Of a DNA stretch of 64,000 nucleotides, positions 25,842 to 35,366 are shown piece by piece. The position numbers were made by a program, and so were the translations under genes. Within the stretch, counting starts at the first letter, position 1. Every line of letters begins with the position of its first letter. The stretch covers positions 3,968,001 through 4,032,000 of the forward strand of contig OY970265.1 in NCBI GenBank assembly GCA_963715675.1, written 5' to 3'. The stretch is from DASVWZ01 sp963715675. GTDB lineage: Bacteria > Acidobacteriota > Terriglobia > Terriglobales > Acidobacteriaceae. The notes under the pieces are model-generated. The model was given only the letters and a program-made list of their open reading frames with translations, made no database searches and was not told the DNA's origin.

Positions 25842-27689
25842 ATGACAAAACTCATTCTTAAAGCTTTCGCGCCCATCGCGCTCTTCTCGCCGACCTTAGT
25901 CGCCGGGACGAACACGCCCAACACGCCAATCCAGCACGTGATCATCATCGCCCAGGAGAACCGCACCCCGGACAATCTATTTCACGACGACTCCGTCCTG
26001 GTCGCCAACGGCGCCGATGTAATTCCACCCTCAACGGTGCTGAAAACGGCGTGCAACCATCAGGCCGCTGCGCTACAGCCGGCCAAACTGGACTCCTGCT
26101 GGGACCCCGACCACTCGCACGGCAAACTCCCGGGCAAAAACTACAAGGGGGCATGGACACTCACCTACGACGGCGGCAACATGGACGGAGCCTGCAACGT
26201 ACACCTCAATGTCGACTACTGCAACTACATTCACTAGAAACTCCCGCCGTGCTACAACCCCAGCACCCAGACCGGCACTTGTCCCTACGAGTACGTGGAC
26301 AACACTCCCATCGTCCCCAACCAGGCCGGCGTCGTTCAGCCCTACTTCGACATCGCCAATGAGTACGGCTTTGCGAACTACGCGTTTCAAACCAACCAGG
26401 GGCCCAGCTTCCAGGCTCATCAGTTCCTGTTCTCCGGCACCTCGGCGCCGGCGGCCTTCATCAGCCCCCCCGTCGAGTGCGACGGCCCCGACGGCGATTT
26501 CCCTTGCTATCAGTGGTTTTCCTCGGAACTCGTAGAATTCAAGAACGGATATTTCGGCTGCCCCGCCTGGGGACAAAACCTCGGAGACACCGCGGAGGTC
26601 GACCCCAAGGGCAACGATGCCTTCCACATATACAACAACGGCTACCCGTGTTATAGCCACAACACCATGGCCGACTTGCTCGACAACAACCAGATCAACG
26701 GGAATACCATTACCTGGAAGTACTACCCCCAGGGCCCGTACCCAGGCAGCTCGCTGTGGACGGCGCCCAACGCCATCAGCGCCATCTGCACACCCCTCGC
26801 CCAAGACAACCAGGGCAACTACTACTGCGACAATCAACCTTACTGGGGCAACCACGTGGACGTGCCGCAGCCTGGGAAGGGGGCGCCCATCCTGACGGAC
26901 ATCACAAACTGCCAGCTCCCGAATGTAAGCTGGGTCATCCCCGACGGATCATGGTCGGACCATGCGGGGACCAGCGACGGCAGCACCCCGCCGGGCACCT
27001 ACGGGCCCTCCTGGGTAGCCGCGATTGTAAACGCCGTAGGCAACAACTACGGCCACGCCCAGTGCTATGACGGCAACCTGACCTACTGGCAGGATACGGT
27101 CATCATCGTTGTCTGGGACGACTGGGGCGGCTGGTATGATCACGTTCTGCCTTGGAACTGCGCCCCCGGCCCCAACGGGGCTTGCAGCGGCTATTCCAAC
27201 GGCCTGGGAGGCAGCTACGTCTACGGCTTCCGCGTTCCCATGCTCGTAATCTCCGCCTACAACAAACACACCACCGCCCAAGGCTACAACGGCTACATTT
27301 CCGGCGCCTGCGGCCAACCGACTCCTACGTGCCCGAACGAGGCACCCGGATTGGTGCATGATTTCGGCAGCATCCTCAACTTCATTGAGTATGCCTTCGG
27401 TACGGGCGGGAATTTCCTCAGCCTTCCCGGAGCGCAGAACCAGAACAAGGGGATTAGCCCTGCCTACCCGTACGCGGATTGGCTAGCTCCGGACGTGTAT
27501 CTGAATGGCAGCTGCCCGCAGCTAACCTGCCCGTACTCGCTTTCCGACTTCTTCATGGGGAGCTGGGCCAACCCAACAACCTTCACCACGATCCAGGCTC
27601 CGTTCCCCCCGAGCACCTTCGAATACTGGATCGAGGATGGGAACATTGCGACGGATCCCGACGCCGATGACTGGGAATCGTCCCAATAA
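25842..27689 (+). pseudogene. Secreted phospholipase C / phosphoesterase-family protein interrupted by one in-frame amber codon
   Basis: From ATG 25842 (AAGGAG upstream) one frame runs to 27689, 616 codons, broken only by TAG at 26235-26237 (codon 132). Both sides belong to the phosphoesterase family PF04185: IIIAQENRTPDNLF in the first part; FQTNQGPSFQAHQFLFSG, VVWDDWGGWYDHV and VPMLVISAYNK after the stop. These are the metal- and substrate-binding blocks of phospholipase C and acid phosphatase relatives. A signal peptide (1-21) directs export. Because everything after the stop is intact, this is a very recent nonsense mutation, an assembly error, or readthrough. The second half has its own ATG at 26295 but without signal peptide or catalytic N-terminus. 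Confidence 0.85.
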
Positions 27690-27837
27690 CCTAACGCCTC
27701 ACCACGCGGCGGGTTCCGGCCCTTCGGGAGCCGGCACCCGCTGGTGCTTTTGCCAAGGCGTCGTGATATCATGCAGCCAAGCCGGGAAGCGGTCACGGCG
27801 CCCCACCCCGGAGCCTCCCCGGCGAAGGAGTTGTGCA

Positions 27838-29046
27838 ATGCGCCTGAAACTGCTGTCTCCCCTCTTGGCATTATTTGTCCTGGGCCTTGTGCCGGATGCC
27901 CAGTGCGCCCCCAAATACAAGGTGCTGCACGCCTTCGCCGGTGGAGACGACGGCGGCTACCTGTGGGGCAGTCTGCTGCTGGACAGCCACGGCAACGTGT
28001 ATGGCACCACGAACTACTGGGGACCCTACGGCGGCGGTACGGTCTTCGAGCTTACGCCCAATGCCGATGGGCCGTGGACACTGGCGGTCCTCCACGGATT
28101 CTGCGCCCAGCCAGGGTGCGCGGACGGGAACGCCTCCACCGCGGGCCTCATTTTCGACGCGGCAGGCAGTCTCTGTGGAACAACCGGACTCGGAGGGGCA
28201 TACGAGGACGGCACAGTGTTCGAGCTGACCCCGCAATCAGGCGGCACATGGGACGAAACCGTGCTCCACAGCTTCGACAAGGAGGACGGTGTCACCACGC
28301 CGTACGCCGGAGTAGCCATGGACCCCACCGGCAACCTCTTCGGGACCGGCGCGGGCTGGGCGTTCGAACTGTCGCCCGGCTCCGGCGGCTGGACCCTCAC
28401 CGGCCTGCACGAGTTCACCGGCAAGAATGGCGATGGAGTCGGACCCCTTGCCGGCGTGATTCGCGATAGCGCAGGCAACCTCTATGGCACGACAGAACAC
28501 GGAGGCACGGGGAAATGTGGCGACGGCTGTGGTACCGCTTACAAGCTGCATCCCACGTCAAGGGGAAGATGGAAGGAGACCATCCTGCACAGCTTCCAAG
28601 CCGGCAACGATGGCGCATTCCCCGGAGTGGGGGCGCTAACGATGGATAGCTCCGGTAACGTGTACGGTACGACCGACGTTGGCGGGGCGGGCTACGGCAC
28701 TGTGTTCAGGCTAACCCCCAATGCTGACGGCCACTGGACAGAGACCATCCTCTACGATATACCCGGGGGCGCGAAGGGAGACGAACCTAGCGCGGGCGTG
28801 GTCGTGGATAAGGCAGGCAGCCTCTTTGGTACAACTATCGCCGGCGGTGTGAGTGGCTGCGGCGTAGTTTTCAAACTGGCGCCCCGAGGCAAGGGCAAAT
28901 GGAAATACACCGTCCTGCATGCCTTCGCTGGCTACGACGGCTGCGAACCCGATGCCAACCTCATCCTCGACAGCAAAGGAAACTTGTACGGTACCACGGT
29001 CCAAGGCGGCGTCGGCTACGGCGTAGCTTTCGAACTCATCCCGTAG
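27838..29046 (+). CDS. GloVer tandem-repeat secreted protein (copy 3)
   Basis: 402 residues, ATG 27838 with AAGGAG 7 bases upstream. Signal peptide 1-23 (LSPLLALFVLGLVPDAQC) and then about seven repeats with the core GNVYGTTNYWG / GNLYGTTEHGGTGKCG / GTVFELTP and WTLAVLHGF. It is most similar in wording to copy 1 (both have GYDG/GSDG turns and end GVAFELxP), suggesting these two are closer paralogues. It lies 148 bases downstream of the amber-interrupted phosphoesterase on the same strand. Confidence 0.88.
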   Translation: MRLKLLSPLLALFVLGLVPDAQCAPKYKVLHAFAGGDDGGYLWGSLLLDSHGNVYGTTNYWGPYGGGTVFELTPNADGPWTLAVLHGFCAQPGCADGNASTAGLIFDAAGSLCGTTGLGGAYEDGTVFELTPQSGGTWDETVLHSFDKEDGVTTPYAGVAMDPTGNLFGTGAGWAFELSPGSGGWTLTGLHEFTGKNGDGVGPLAGVIRDSAGNLYGTTEHGGTGKCGDGCGTAYKLHPTSRGRWKETILHSFQAGNDGAFPGVGALTMDSSGNVYGTTDVGGAGYGTVFRLTPNADGHWTETILYDIPGGAKGDEPSAGVVVDKAGSLFGTTIAGGVSGCGVVFKLAPRGKGKWKYTVLHAFAGYDGCEPDANLILDSKGNLYGTTVQGGVGYGVAFELIP

Positions 29047-29096
29047 CGCCGACTCAGGCTACGCAACCCACGAAATCACGCCCGCCGGTCTCTACT

Positions 29097-29891
29097 CTAC
29101 AGCTTCTCAATCCGGATCGACCCATCGCCGGTATGCACGGTCAGCAGTTTCCCGCCGCCGTTGATCTTTCCGTGAATGTTCTTGGACTCGTCCAGTCTGC
29201 CTTCCACCGCGACCGGGAGATCGACGGTGATGTGGCCGTCGCTGGTATGCAGATCCACGTCAGCGGCAAAGTTGCCCGGAAGTTGCAGGGTTACGCTGCC
29301 GTCGCCGGTGTGAAGGTCCCAGCTCGAAGCCATGGTTGAGCCAGCCAGCGCCCGCGCCTCAACCCGGCCGTCGCCGGTGCCAACCTGCAGCAGATCGAAC
29401 CGCCCAGCCACGCGAATGTGGCCGTCACCCGACCGTGCCCGCAAATTGCCGTCGGCTCCATCGATTTCCTGGTGGCCGTCGCCGGTTTCCAGATCCATGT
29501 CGCCTTTGAAATTGCTGAGGTCGATATTGCCGTCGCCCGTGCGCAGGTTCACCCGCCCCTGACGCGGCATGTGGATCACAATATCCACGCCGTAATTGCC
29601 AAATTGGACGGTGAAGATATGGTGGGGGAAACGCAGCTCCAGTTCGACGCTGTCACCGCTTTGATGCTCAATGATCCGGATGCCGTCTCCGCCGATCTTA
29701 TACCGCTTGGTGGAGACGTGGGCCTCAATCGTGTTCTGGTCCCAGGTATCCACGCGGATGTTCGCATCCGAACTCTCCACCCGCAGGTCGGGCTTGCCGG
29801 TGATGGTGTAGGTCTTCGACCATTCATCGGCATAAAGGCTGGTGGTAACAAACAGAAGGGCGCCTAACATCATCCATCCAAAGCGTTTCAT
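29097..29891 (-). CDS. DUF4097-type beta-strand repeat protein, secreted
   Basis: 264 residues with a signal peptide (1-20, MLGALLFVTTSLYA). The rest is a run of short beta-strands with the turn motif TGDG or SGDG repeated about eight times (RTGDGNIDL, ETGDGHQEI, RSGDGHIRV, HTGDGSVTL), the layout of DUF4097 (adhesin-like, beta-helical) proteins. ATG 29891 has GGAG 5 bases upstream. The family is often envelope-associated and linked to stress regulators; no regulator is adjacent here. Function unknown. Confidence 0.85.
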   Translation of the reverse strand: MKRFGWMMLGALLFVTTSLYADEWSKTYTITGKPDLRVESSDANIRVDTWDQNTIEAHVSTKRYKIGGDGIRIIEHQSGDSVELELRFPHHIFTVQFGNYGVDIVIHMPRQGRVNLRTGDGNIDLSNFKGDMDLETGDGHQEIDGADGNLRARSGDGHIRVAGRFDLLQVGTGDGRVEARALAGSTMASSWDLHTGDGSVTLQLPGNFAADVDLHTSDGHITVDLPVAVEGRLDESKNIHGKINGGGKLLTVHTGDGSIRIEKL

Positions 29892-30044
29892 AAGATCTCC
29901 TGGCCGGACGGGCGGAGCTCCACCTGGCATTAGTGGATACGCGGATGAGAGCGGGGAAGTTCCTGGAATTCTGGGTGGACTGAGCGAACTCGTGTCACTC
30001 CCCGCCGCGCGCCCTGATAGGAAGCGGGCCTGCACTACAGCCTG

Positions 30045-31193
30045 TTAGGGCACGTACGACCACACCGTTCCGTCGCCGTAGGCGCCGCCGAAGGGCGTAG
30101 TGCCCAACAGCGTGCCATGGGCAGTCCGCAGCACTTCACCGATGGGGTTGGTCCCGTCTGAGCTGCCGAAGGTGTGCAGCAGAGTGAAGTCGCGGCTTGC
30201 GCTTAACTTGTACAACACTCCGTAGTGATTGGCGCCGCACCCATAGGTGACCCCATACAGATTGCCCTTCGAATCCCGAGCGAGGCCTGCCCACGGCTTG
30301 CAGCCGCCCGACGCTCCATCAAAGTTGTGTAAGATTGTTTCCTTGCCATTCTTGTTCACCCTCCAAATAGTCCCCCGGTAGTTGCGGCCGCAACCAAATG
30401 TGGTTCCATAGAGGTTCCCAGCCTTGTCCTGCACTACGGATCCCGCCGGGTAGCAGCCGTCCAAAGTGTCTCTCCTAAAGCTGTGCAGCACGGTAAACAT
30501 TCCGTTTTGACCCAGCCTGTAGAGCGCCCCTACACGATTAGCACCGCCCTGTTCGGTCACGCCGTAAAGGGTGCCAGACCTGTCCATCGTTAGGTGCCCA
30601 TACTCAGGGTCTGCGGCGTCTCCAGCAAAGCTGTAAAGGAGGGTAAATTTCCCTGCGCTGTTGACCTTGAATATCGTCCCGAAGCCAGAAGATCCACAGG
30701 CCCAGGTAGTGCCATACAGATTCCCGTCGCTGTCTCCGATCAGGCCTTGAAGCGGCAGGCATCCGTCCGAGCGGCCGGTAAAGCTGTACAGCACTGTCTC
30801 CTTCCCCGCGGTGTCGATTTCGAAAACGGTACCATTGTCGGTGGCTCCGCCGTAGGTCGTGGTCCCATAGACGTTGCCGACGCGATCCCGGACGACCGGC
30901 GTGACCGTGCTTGCCCCGTCCGGGCTTCCGGTGAATGTGTGCAGCACGGTTTCGGTTCCGGCCGTACCCAGCTCGTAAACCACGCCGCAGCCAATACCGG
31001 CGCAGCTCAGCTCGCCGCCGTAGTATGTGGTTCCGTACAGGTTTCCGGCTGCGTCCTGGATCACGCCCGCGAAGGGATCACCGCCGTCCGAACCGTCGGC
31101 AAAGTTGTAAAGCACGGTGAAAGTCTGAGCTTGTGCCAGAGCTGCCAACGCCAGCACGACCAGGAATGTCATCAGGTGCGCTCTATTAGTCAC
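30045..31193 (-). CDS. GloVer tandem-repeat secreted protein (copy 4)
   Basis: 382 residues starting at GTG 31193, preceded by GGAGG 8 bases upstream; the ATG 8 codons later is the alternative. The signal peptide (about 8-23, TFLVVLALAALAQA) is followed by about seven repeats with GNLYGTTYYGG, GNVYGTTTYGGA and GTVFEID cores, and the strand pair ETVLYSFTG. Several repeats carry paired cysteines (SCAGIGCG, GGCKPW, YGCGANHYG), more than in the other copies, so disulfides are likely. Ends directly after the last repeat with no anchor. Confidence 0.88.
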   Translation of the reverse strand: MTNRAHLMTFLVVLALAALAQAQTFTVLYNFADGSDGGDPFAGVIQDAAGNLYGTTYYGGELSCAGIGCGVVYELGTAGTETVLHTFTGSPDGASTVTPVVRDRVGNVYGTTTYGGATDNGTVFEIDTAGKETVLYSFTGRSDGCLPLQGLIGDSDGNLYGTTWACGSSGFGTIFKVNSAGKFTLLYSFAGDAADPEYGHLTMDRSGTLYGVTEQGGANRVGALYRLGQNGMFTVLHSFRRDTLDGCYPAGSVVQDKAGNLYGTTFGCGRNYRGTIWRVNKNGKETILHNFDGASGGCKPWAGLARDSKGNLYGVTYGCGANHYGVLYKLSASRDFTLLHTFGSSDGTNPIGEVLRTAHGTLLGTTPFGGAYGDGTVWSYVP

Positions 31194-31571
31194 GATTGAA
31201 GCCTCCTTGCTCGTTGCGGGTCGTTGCGGGCCGTTCCGGCGAAGCTGCAACGGGAGATGCAGGGTCCAGCGCGGTCGAAACCCGAATATCATTGAGGCGA
31301 AGGGAAGTCAAGGGTTAGTTTCTGCACCTTCAAACTCGGCCACATCCACTGCCCCTCCCTACTTGGAAGACCGCCGGAAAAGAGAGACAATAGCAGTTTC
31401 GCCTCAGACAGCCTGGGCTGCTTGGGACGAGAAGCTTTGAGGATGGAACCGGACTGGTAGTACCGCCGGACGCGACCGGGTTTTGCCGACGGATCTTGTT
31501 TTGTTTACATACCGGCAGGCATGAGCCTTTGTTCGGGCAGTTCCGGTCGTATCCCTTTGGAGAGATTGAAT
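31194..31571. other. Divergent intergenic region between GloVer copy 4 and pckG
   Basis: A 378-base gap holding both 5' leaders. It includes a short direct repeat GTTGCGGGTC/GTTGCGGGCC near 31217-31237 and the GGAGAG binding site of pckG. No open frame of convincing composition and no clear promoter pair was seen. Confidence 0.45.
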
Positions 31572-33407
31572 ATGGCTAGCATCACCATAGAAGTGGAATC
31601 GGCAGCCGGGCAGCATCGCCATTCGCGGCTGGCACGCTGGGTGGAAGAAGTGGCCCAGCTGTGCAAGCCCGAGAAGGTGCACTGGTGCGATGGATCGCCG
31701 GAGGAATATCAGGCGATGATCCACTTCATGACCCTTCAGGGTGTGGCCATTCCTCTTGATCCGGCGAAGCGGCCCAACAGCGTGCTGGTCAGATCAAACC
31801 CGGCCGATGTCGCCCGGGTGGAGGATCGAACCTTCATCTGCTCTCGAACCAGAGAAGATGCCGGACCCACCAACAACTGGGAAGACCCAGAGAAAATGAA
31901 GGAGAAGCTGCGCGGGCTCTATTCGGGATCGATGGTGGGGCGAACCCTTTACGTGATCCCGTACAGCATGGGGCCGGTCGGTTCGCCGATTTCGAAGATC
32001 GGGGTCGAAATCACCGATTCGCAGTACGTCCTCGCCAATATGCACATCATGGCCCGGGTCGGGAATAAGGTGATTGAGGCGCTGGGTACGGACGGCGAAT
32101 TCGTTCGCGGGCTGCATTCCGTCGGCGCGCCGCTGGCTCCGAATCAGCAGGATTCGCCATGGCCGTGCAACCCGGTCCACAAGTACATCTGCCATTTTCC
32201 GGAAACGCGCGAGATATGGTCGTACGGCTCGGGCTACGGGGGCAACGCGCTGCTGGGCAAGAAGTGCCACGCGCTGCGCATTGCTTCGGTGCAGGCCCGC
32301 GATGAGGGATGGCTGGCCGAGCACATGCTGATTCTCAAGCTGATCAGCCCTTCCGGCGAAGTGAAATACATGACGGGCGCGTTCCCTTCCGCCTGCGGCA
32401 AAACCAACCTGGCAATGCTGATTCCTTCCATCCCCGGCTGGAGGGTGGAAACTCTTGGTGACGACATTGCCTGGATGAAGTTCGGAGCCGATGGCCGGCT
32501 CTACGCCATCAATCCCGAATACGGATTTTTCGGCGTGGCTCCGGGGACGAGCATGAAATCCAACCCGAACGCCATGCTCACGGCGTCGAAGAATTCGATT
32601 TTCACCAACTGCGCCATGACGCCCGACCGGGACATCTGGTGGGAAGGGATGACCGACCAGAAGCCGTCCGAGTTAATGGATTGGCTGCGTCGTCCGTGGA
32701 CCCCCAACTCGCCGCACAAGGCAGCTCATCCCAACGCGCGCTTTACGACTCCGATGACGCAGTGTCCGGTGCTGGCGCCGGAGTGGGAAAGTCCACAGGG
32801 CGTTCCGATCGATGCCATCCTGTTTGGCGGACGCCGCGCCGGGATCGCCCCGCTGGTGATGGAGGCATGGGATTGGCAGCATGGGACGTTTCTGGGCGCT
32901 ACCGCAGCCAGCGAAACCACGGCAGCGGCGGCGGGCAAAATCGGGGAGTTGAGGCGCGATCCCATGGCGATGCTCCCCTTCTGCGGCTATCACATGGGCG
33001 ACTACTTCGCGCACTGGTTGCAGATTGGCAAACGCTCGGAGGCCTCGAGACTGCCCAGAATTTTCTATGTGAACTGGTTTCGTCAGGATGAACACGGAAA
33101 GTTCTTGTGGCCGGGTTATGGCGAGAATAGCCGCGTGCTGAAATGGATCTTCGAACGCTGCGATAACAAGGTGCACGCAGCGGAGACTCCGATTGGCCGG
33201 CTGCCTGGGCTGGGCGATCTGGATACGAACGGATTGAATCTTGCTGCAGGTAGCTTGGAAAAACTGCTGAGCGTGGACGTAGAAGGCTGGCTGGCTGAGG
33301 TGCCCGCCATGCGCGAGCATCTTGCAAAGTTCGGCTCCCGCCTGCCCGTCGCCCTGCGCGAAGAAGTCGACAAGTTGGAGCAGCGGCTGCAGAAGGCCCG
33401 GCAGTAG
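31572..33407 (+). CDS. pckG: Phosphoenolpyruvate carboxykinase (GTP)
   Basis: 611 residues, the usual length of the GTP-dependent enzyme. The kinase P-loop with the reactive cysteine is FPSACGKTN (about residue 272); the substrate and metal sites are in YGGNALLGKKCHALRIA, and the GTP-binding loop region follows. It converts oxaloacetate to phosphoenolpyruvate, feeding gluconeogenesis. ATG 31572 has GGAGAG 8 bases upstream and matches the start of homologous sequence, so the longer frame upstream is rejected. Single-gene unit. Confidence 0.95.
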   Translation: MASITIEVESAAGQHRHSRLARWVEEVAQLCKPEKVHWCDGSPEEYQAMIHFMTLQGVAIPLDPAKRPNSVLVRSNPADVARVEDRTFICSRTREDAGPTNNWEDPEKMKEKLRGLYSGSMVGRTLYVIPYSMGPVGSPISKIGVEITDSQYVLANMHIMARVGNKVIEALGTDGEFVRGLHSVGAPLAPNQQDSPWPCNPVHKYICHFPETREIWSYGSGYGGNALLGKKCHALRIASVQARDEGWLAEHMLILKLISPSGEVKYMTGAFPSACGKTNLAMLIPSIPGWRVETLGDDIAWMKFGADGRLYAINPEYGFFGVAPGTSMKSNPNAMLTASKNSIFTNCAMTPDRDIWWEGMTDQKPSELMDWLRRPWTPNSPHKAAHPNARFTTPMTQCPVLAPEWESPQGVPIDAILFGGRRAGIAPLVMEAWDWQHGTFLGATAASETTAAAAGKIGELRRDPMAMLPFCGYHMGDYFAHWLQIGKRSEASRLPRIFYVNWFRQDEHGKFLWPGYGENSRVLKWIFERCDNKVHAAETPIGRLPGLGDLDTNGLNLAAGSLEKLLSVDVEGWLAEVPAMREHLAKFGSRLPVALREEVDKLEQRLQKARQ

Positions 33408-33440
33408 GAGGACAGCCAACGCGCTGGCGGACGCCGGCGC

Positions 33441-34706
33441 TTATGCGATCTCCCTCAACACATCGAGCAGGCGCTCCACTTCTTCCATAGTGTTGTAGTG
33501 AACCAGTCCGATGCGCAGGAATCCGCCGTCTTTCTCCACGTCGAGGCGTTCGGTCAAGTTCAGCGCGTAGTAGTTCCCGTCCCAAGTGAAAAAGCCGTGC
33601 TCGCCAAGTTTGCTGGCAAGTTCGAGCGGAGTGTGGCCGGCAACGCGCACCGCCAGCGTCGGGCAGCGTTGGTCGAAACGCGCGGGATCGGTGATGCCGT
33701 AAATCTTCAGTCCAGGAATTGCGCCGAGCCCGCGAATGAGCGTTTCCATTAGACCGCGCTCGTGGCGATGGATTGCGTCATAAGCAGCCAGCACCGCCGC
33801 GCGGCGGCTGGCCGCGGCAGGATTGGCACGACGGCCGAGGTCAGCCAGGTAGTCAACGCATGCGGTGATCCCGGCGATGCATTCGTGGTTGAGCGTGCCC
33901 CACTCCCAGCAATTGGGCACGGCGTTGGTGTTGGCACGCACCTTGTAGGGATGCAGGCGGGTGAGGTGCTCGCGCTTGCCGAACAGCACTCCCATGTGCG
34001 GACCGAAAAACTTGTAGGTCGAGCAGGCCAGGAAGTCGCAATCGAGCGCCCGAACGTCTACGGATCCATGCGGCGCGTAATGCACCGCGTCGATATAGGA
34101 AAGCGCGCCGTGCTGGCGAGCCAAACGCACAATCTCCGCGACAGGATTGACGGTGCCGACCGCGTTCGACGCCAAGCCAACCGCAACCAGCTTGGTCCGG
34201 TCGCTCAGTTTGCTGCGCAAATCGTCCAGATCGAGCGTGCAGTCGGTCTCGTCGATCTCGGCCATGCGGATAACGACGCCGCGTTCTTCGAGAGCGCGCC
34301 AGGGCGAGACGTTGGCGTCGTGATCCAGACGGGTAAGCAGGATTTCGTCGCCCGGCGAAAGCTCTCGCCCGATCGACCGGCTGATGGCAAACGTCAGCGT
34401 GGTCATGTTCGGGCCGAGGACCACTTCGTCCGGTGCACAGTTGAGGAAGTCGCCCATCGCGGCACGGGCGGCGGCGATCATCGCGTCGTTATGGCGGCTG
34501 GTGGAGTAGGCTCCGCCGGTGTTGGCGTTGTCGCGCCGCAGATAATCGGCGATCGCGTCAATAACCCGCTGCGGGACCTGTGTGCCTCCGGGGCCGTCCA
34601 AGAACGCGGCCGGATAGCCGTTCACGGTTTGGGCAAGCGATGGGAATTGTGAGCGAACCCAGCTAAGATCGAGGGCAGCAGCGGCTTCCGGATGAGTCGT
34701 TGGCAT
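33441..34706 (-). CDS. Cysteine desulfurase-like aminotransferase class V protein
   Basis: About 421 residues of a fold-type I PLP enzyme in the cysteine desulfurase-like group (TIGR01976). Visible: DGPGGTQVPQRVIDAI near the start, the PLP lysine in ACSTYKFFGPHMG, and aspartate in SYIDAVHYAPHG. Real desulfurases carry a mobile cysteine loop near residue 330; I see none, so the activity is uncertain. The start is ambiguous (34706, 34739 or GTG 34751), none with a good binding site. Divergent from msrA. Confidence 0.8.
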   Translation of the reverse strand: MPTTHPEAAAALDLSWVRSQFPSLAQTVNGYPAAFLDGPGGTQVPQRVIDAIADYLRRDNANTGGAYSTSRHNDAMIAAARAAMGDFLNCAPDEVVLGPNMTTLTFAISRSIGRELSPGDEILLTRLDHDANVSPWRALEERGVVIRMAEIDETDCTLDLDDLRSKLSDRTKLVAVGLASNAVGTVNPVAEIVRLARQHGALSYIDAVHYAPHGSVDVRALDCDFLACSTYKFFGPHMGVLFGKREHLTRLHPYKVRANTNAVPNCWEWGTLNHECIAGITACVDYLADLGRRANPAAASRRAAVLAAYDAIHRHERGLMETLIRGLGAIPGLKIYGITDPARFDQRCPTLAVRVAGHTPLELASKLGEHGFFTWDGNYYALNLTERLDVEKDGGFLRIGLVHYNTMEEVERLLDVLREIA

Positions 34707-34819
34707 GATCGTAGTAATGATGGTATCAAGAGTGGGCATGGGGATAGGCACATGAAGTCTCTGTTACTTTTCTCAGGCTCAAACATCCAATAAAATCAGT
34801 TCATTCACGGAGATATTCC

Positions 34820-35296
34820 ATGGCAAAAGCCACCTTTGCTGCAGGCTGTTTCTGGGGAGTCGAAGCCACCTTCCGCCAGCTTCCGGGCGTCAAGTCAACC
34901 CGCGTGGGCTACATCGGCGGGAACCATGCGAATCCCACCTACAAAGACGTTTGCACCGACGGCACCGGCCACGCCGAAGCGGTTGAGGTCGACTACGACC
35001 CGGCGCAGGTTTCCTATGACAGGCTGCTTGATGTTTTCTGGGAGAACCACGATCCGACGCAGCTTAACCGCCAGGGTCCGGACTTTGGTACGCAGTACCG
35101 ATCGGCCATTTTCTTCCATGATGCTGAGCAGGAGAAGGCGGCGAGAGCTTCCAAGCAAAAATTGGAAGCGGCACACCAACACAGCAAGCCCATCGTCACG
35201 CAGATCGTCCCCGCGACCACCTTCTGGGAGGCCGAGGACTATCATCAGCAGTATCTGGAAAAGCGGGGCTTGGCAAGCTGCCACATCAAGGCCTAG
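34820..35296 (+). CDS. msrA: Peptide-methionine (S)-S-oxide reductase
   Basis: 158 residues with the catalytic motif GCFWGVEATF (Cys 10), GYIGGNHANPTYKDVC and the GTQYRSAIFFH block. MsrA repairs oxidised methionine, with electrons from thioredoxin. Additional cysteines at KDVC and the C-terminal LASCHIKA could serve as recycling residues. ATG 34820 follows GGAGATATTCC closely. Single gene, divergent from the desulfurase-like gene. Confidence 0.95.
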   Translation: MAKATFAAGCFWGVEATFRQLPGVKSTRVGYIGGNHANPTYKDVCTDGTGHAEAVEVDYDPAQVSYDRLLDVFWENHDPTQLNRQGPDFGTQYRSAIFFHDAEQEKAARASKQKLEAAHQHSKPIVTQIVPATTFWEAEDYHQQYLEKRGLASCHIKA

Positions 35297-35366
35297 GATC
35301 GTCAAAGGAACGAGGCCTTCTGGGCCCGGCGTCGGATCTGGCGTGTCTGGTTCAAACGGAAAGAAA

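Noticed and set aside
26200..26300. Pyrrolysine-type recoding of the amber codon
   Set aside because: No pyrrolysine genes or matching tRNA in the window and the host lineage is not known for it; a mutation or assembly error is simpler.
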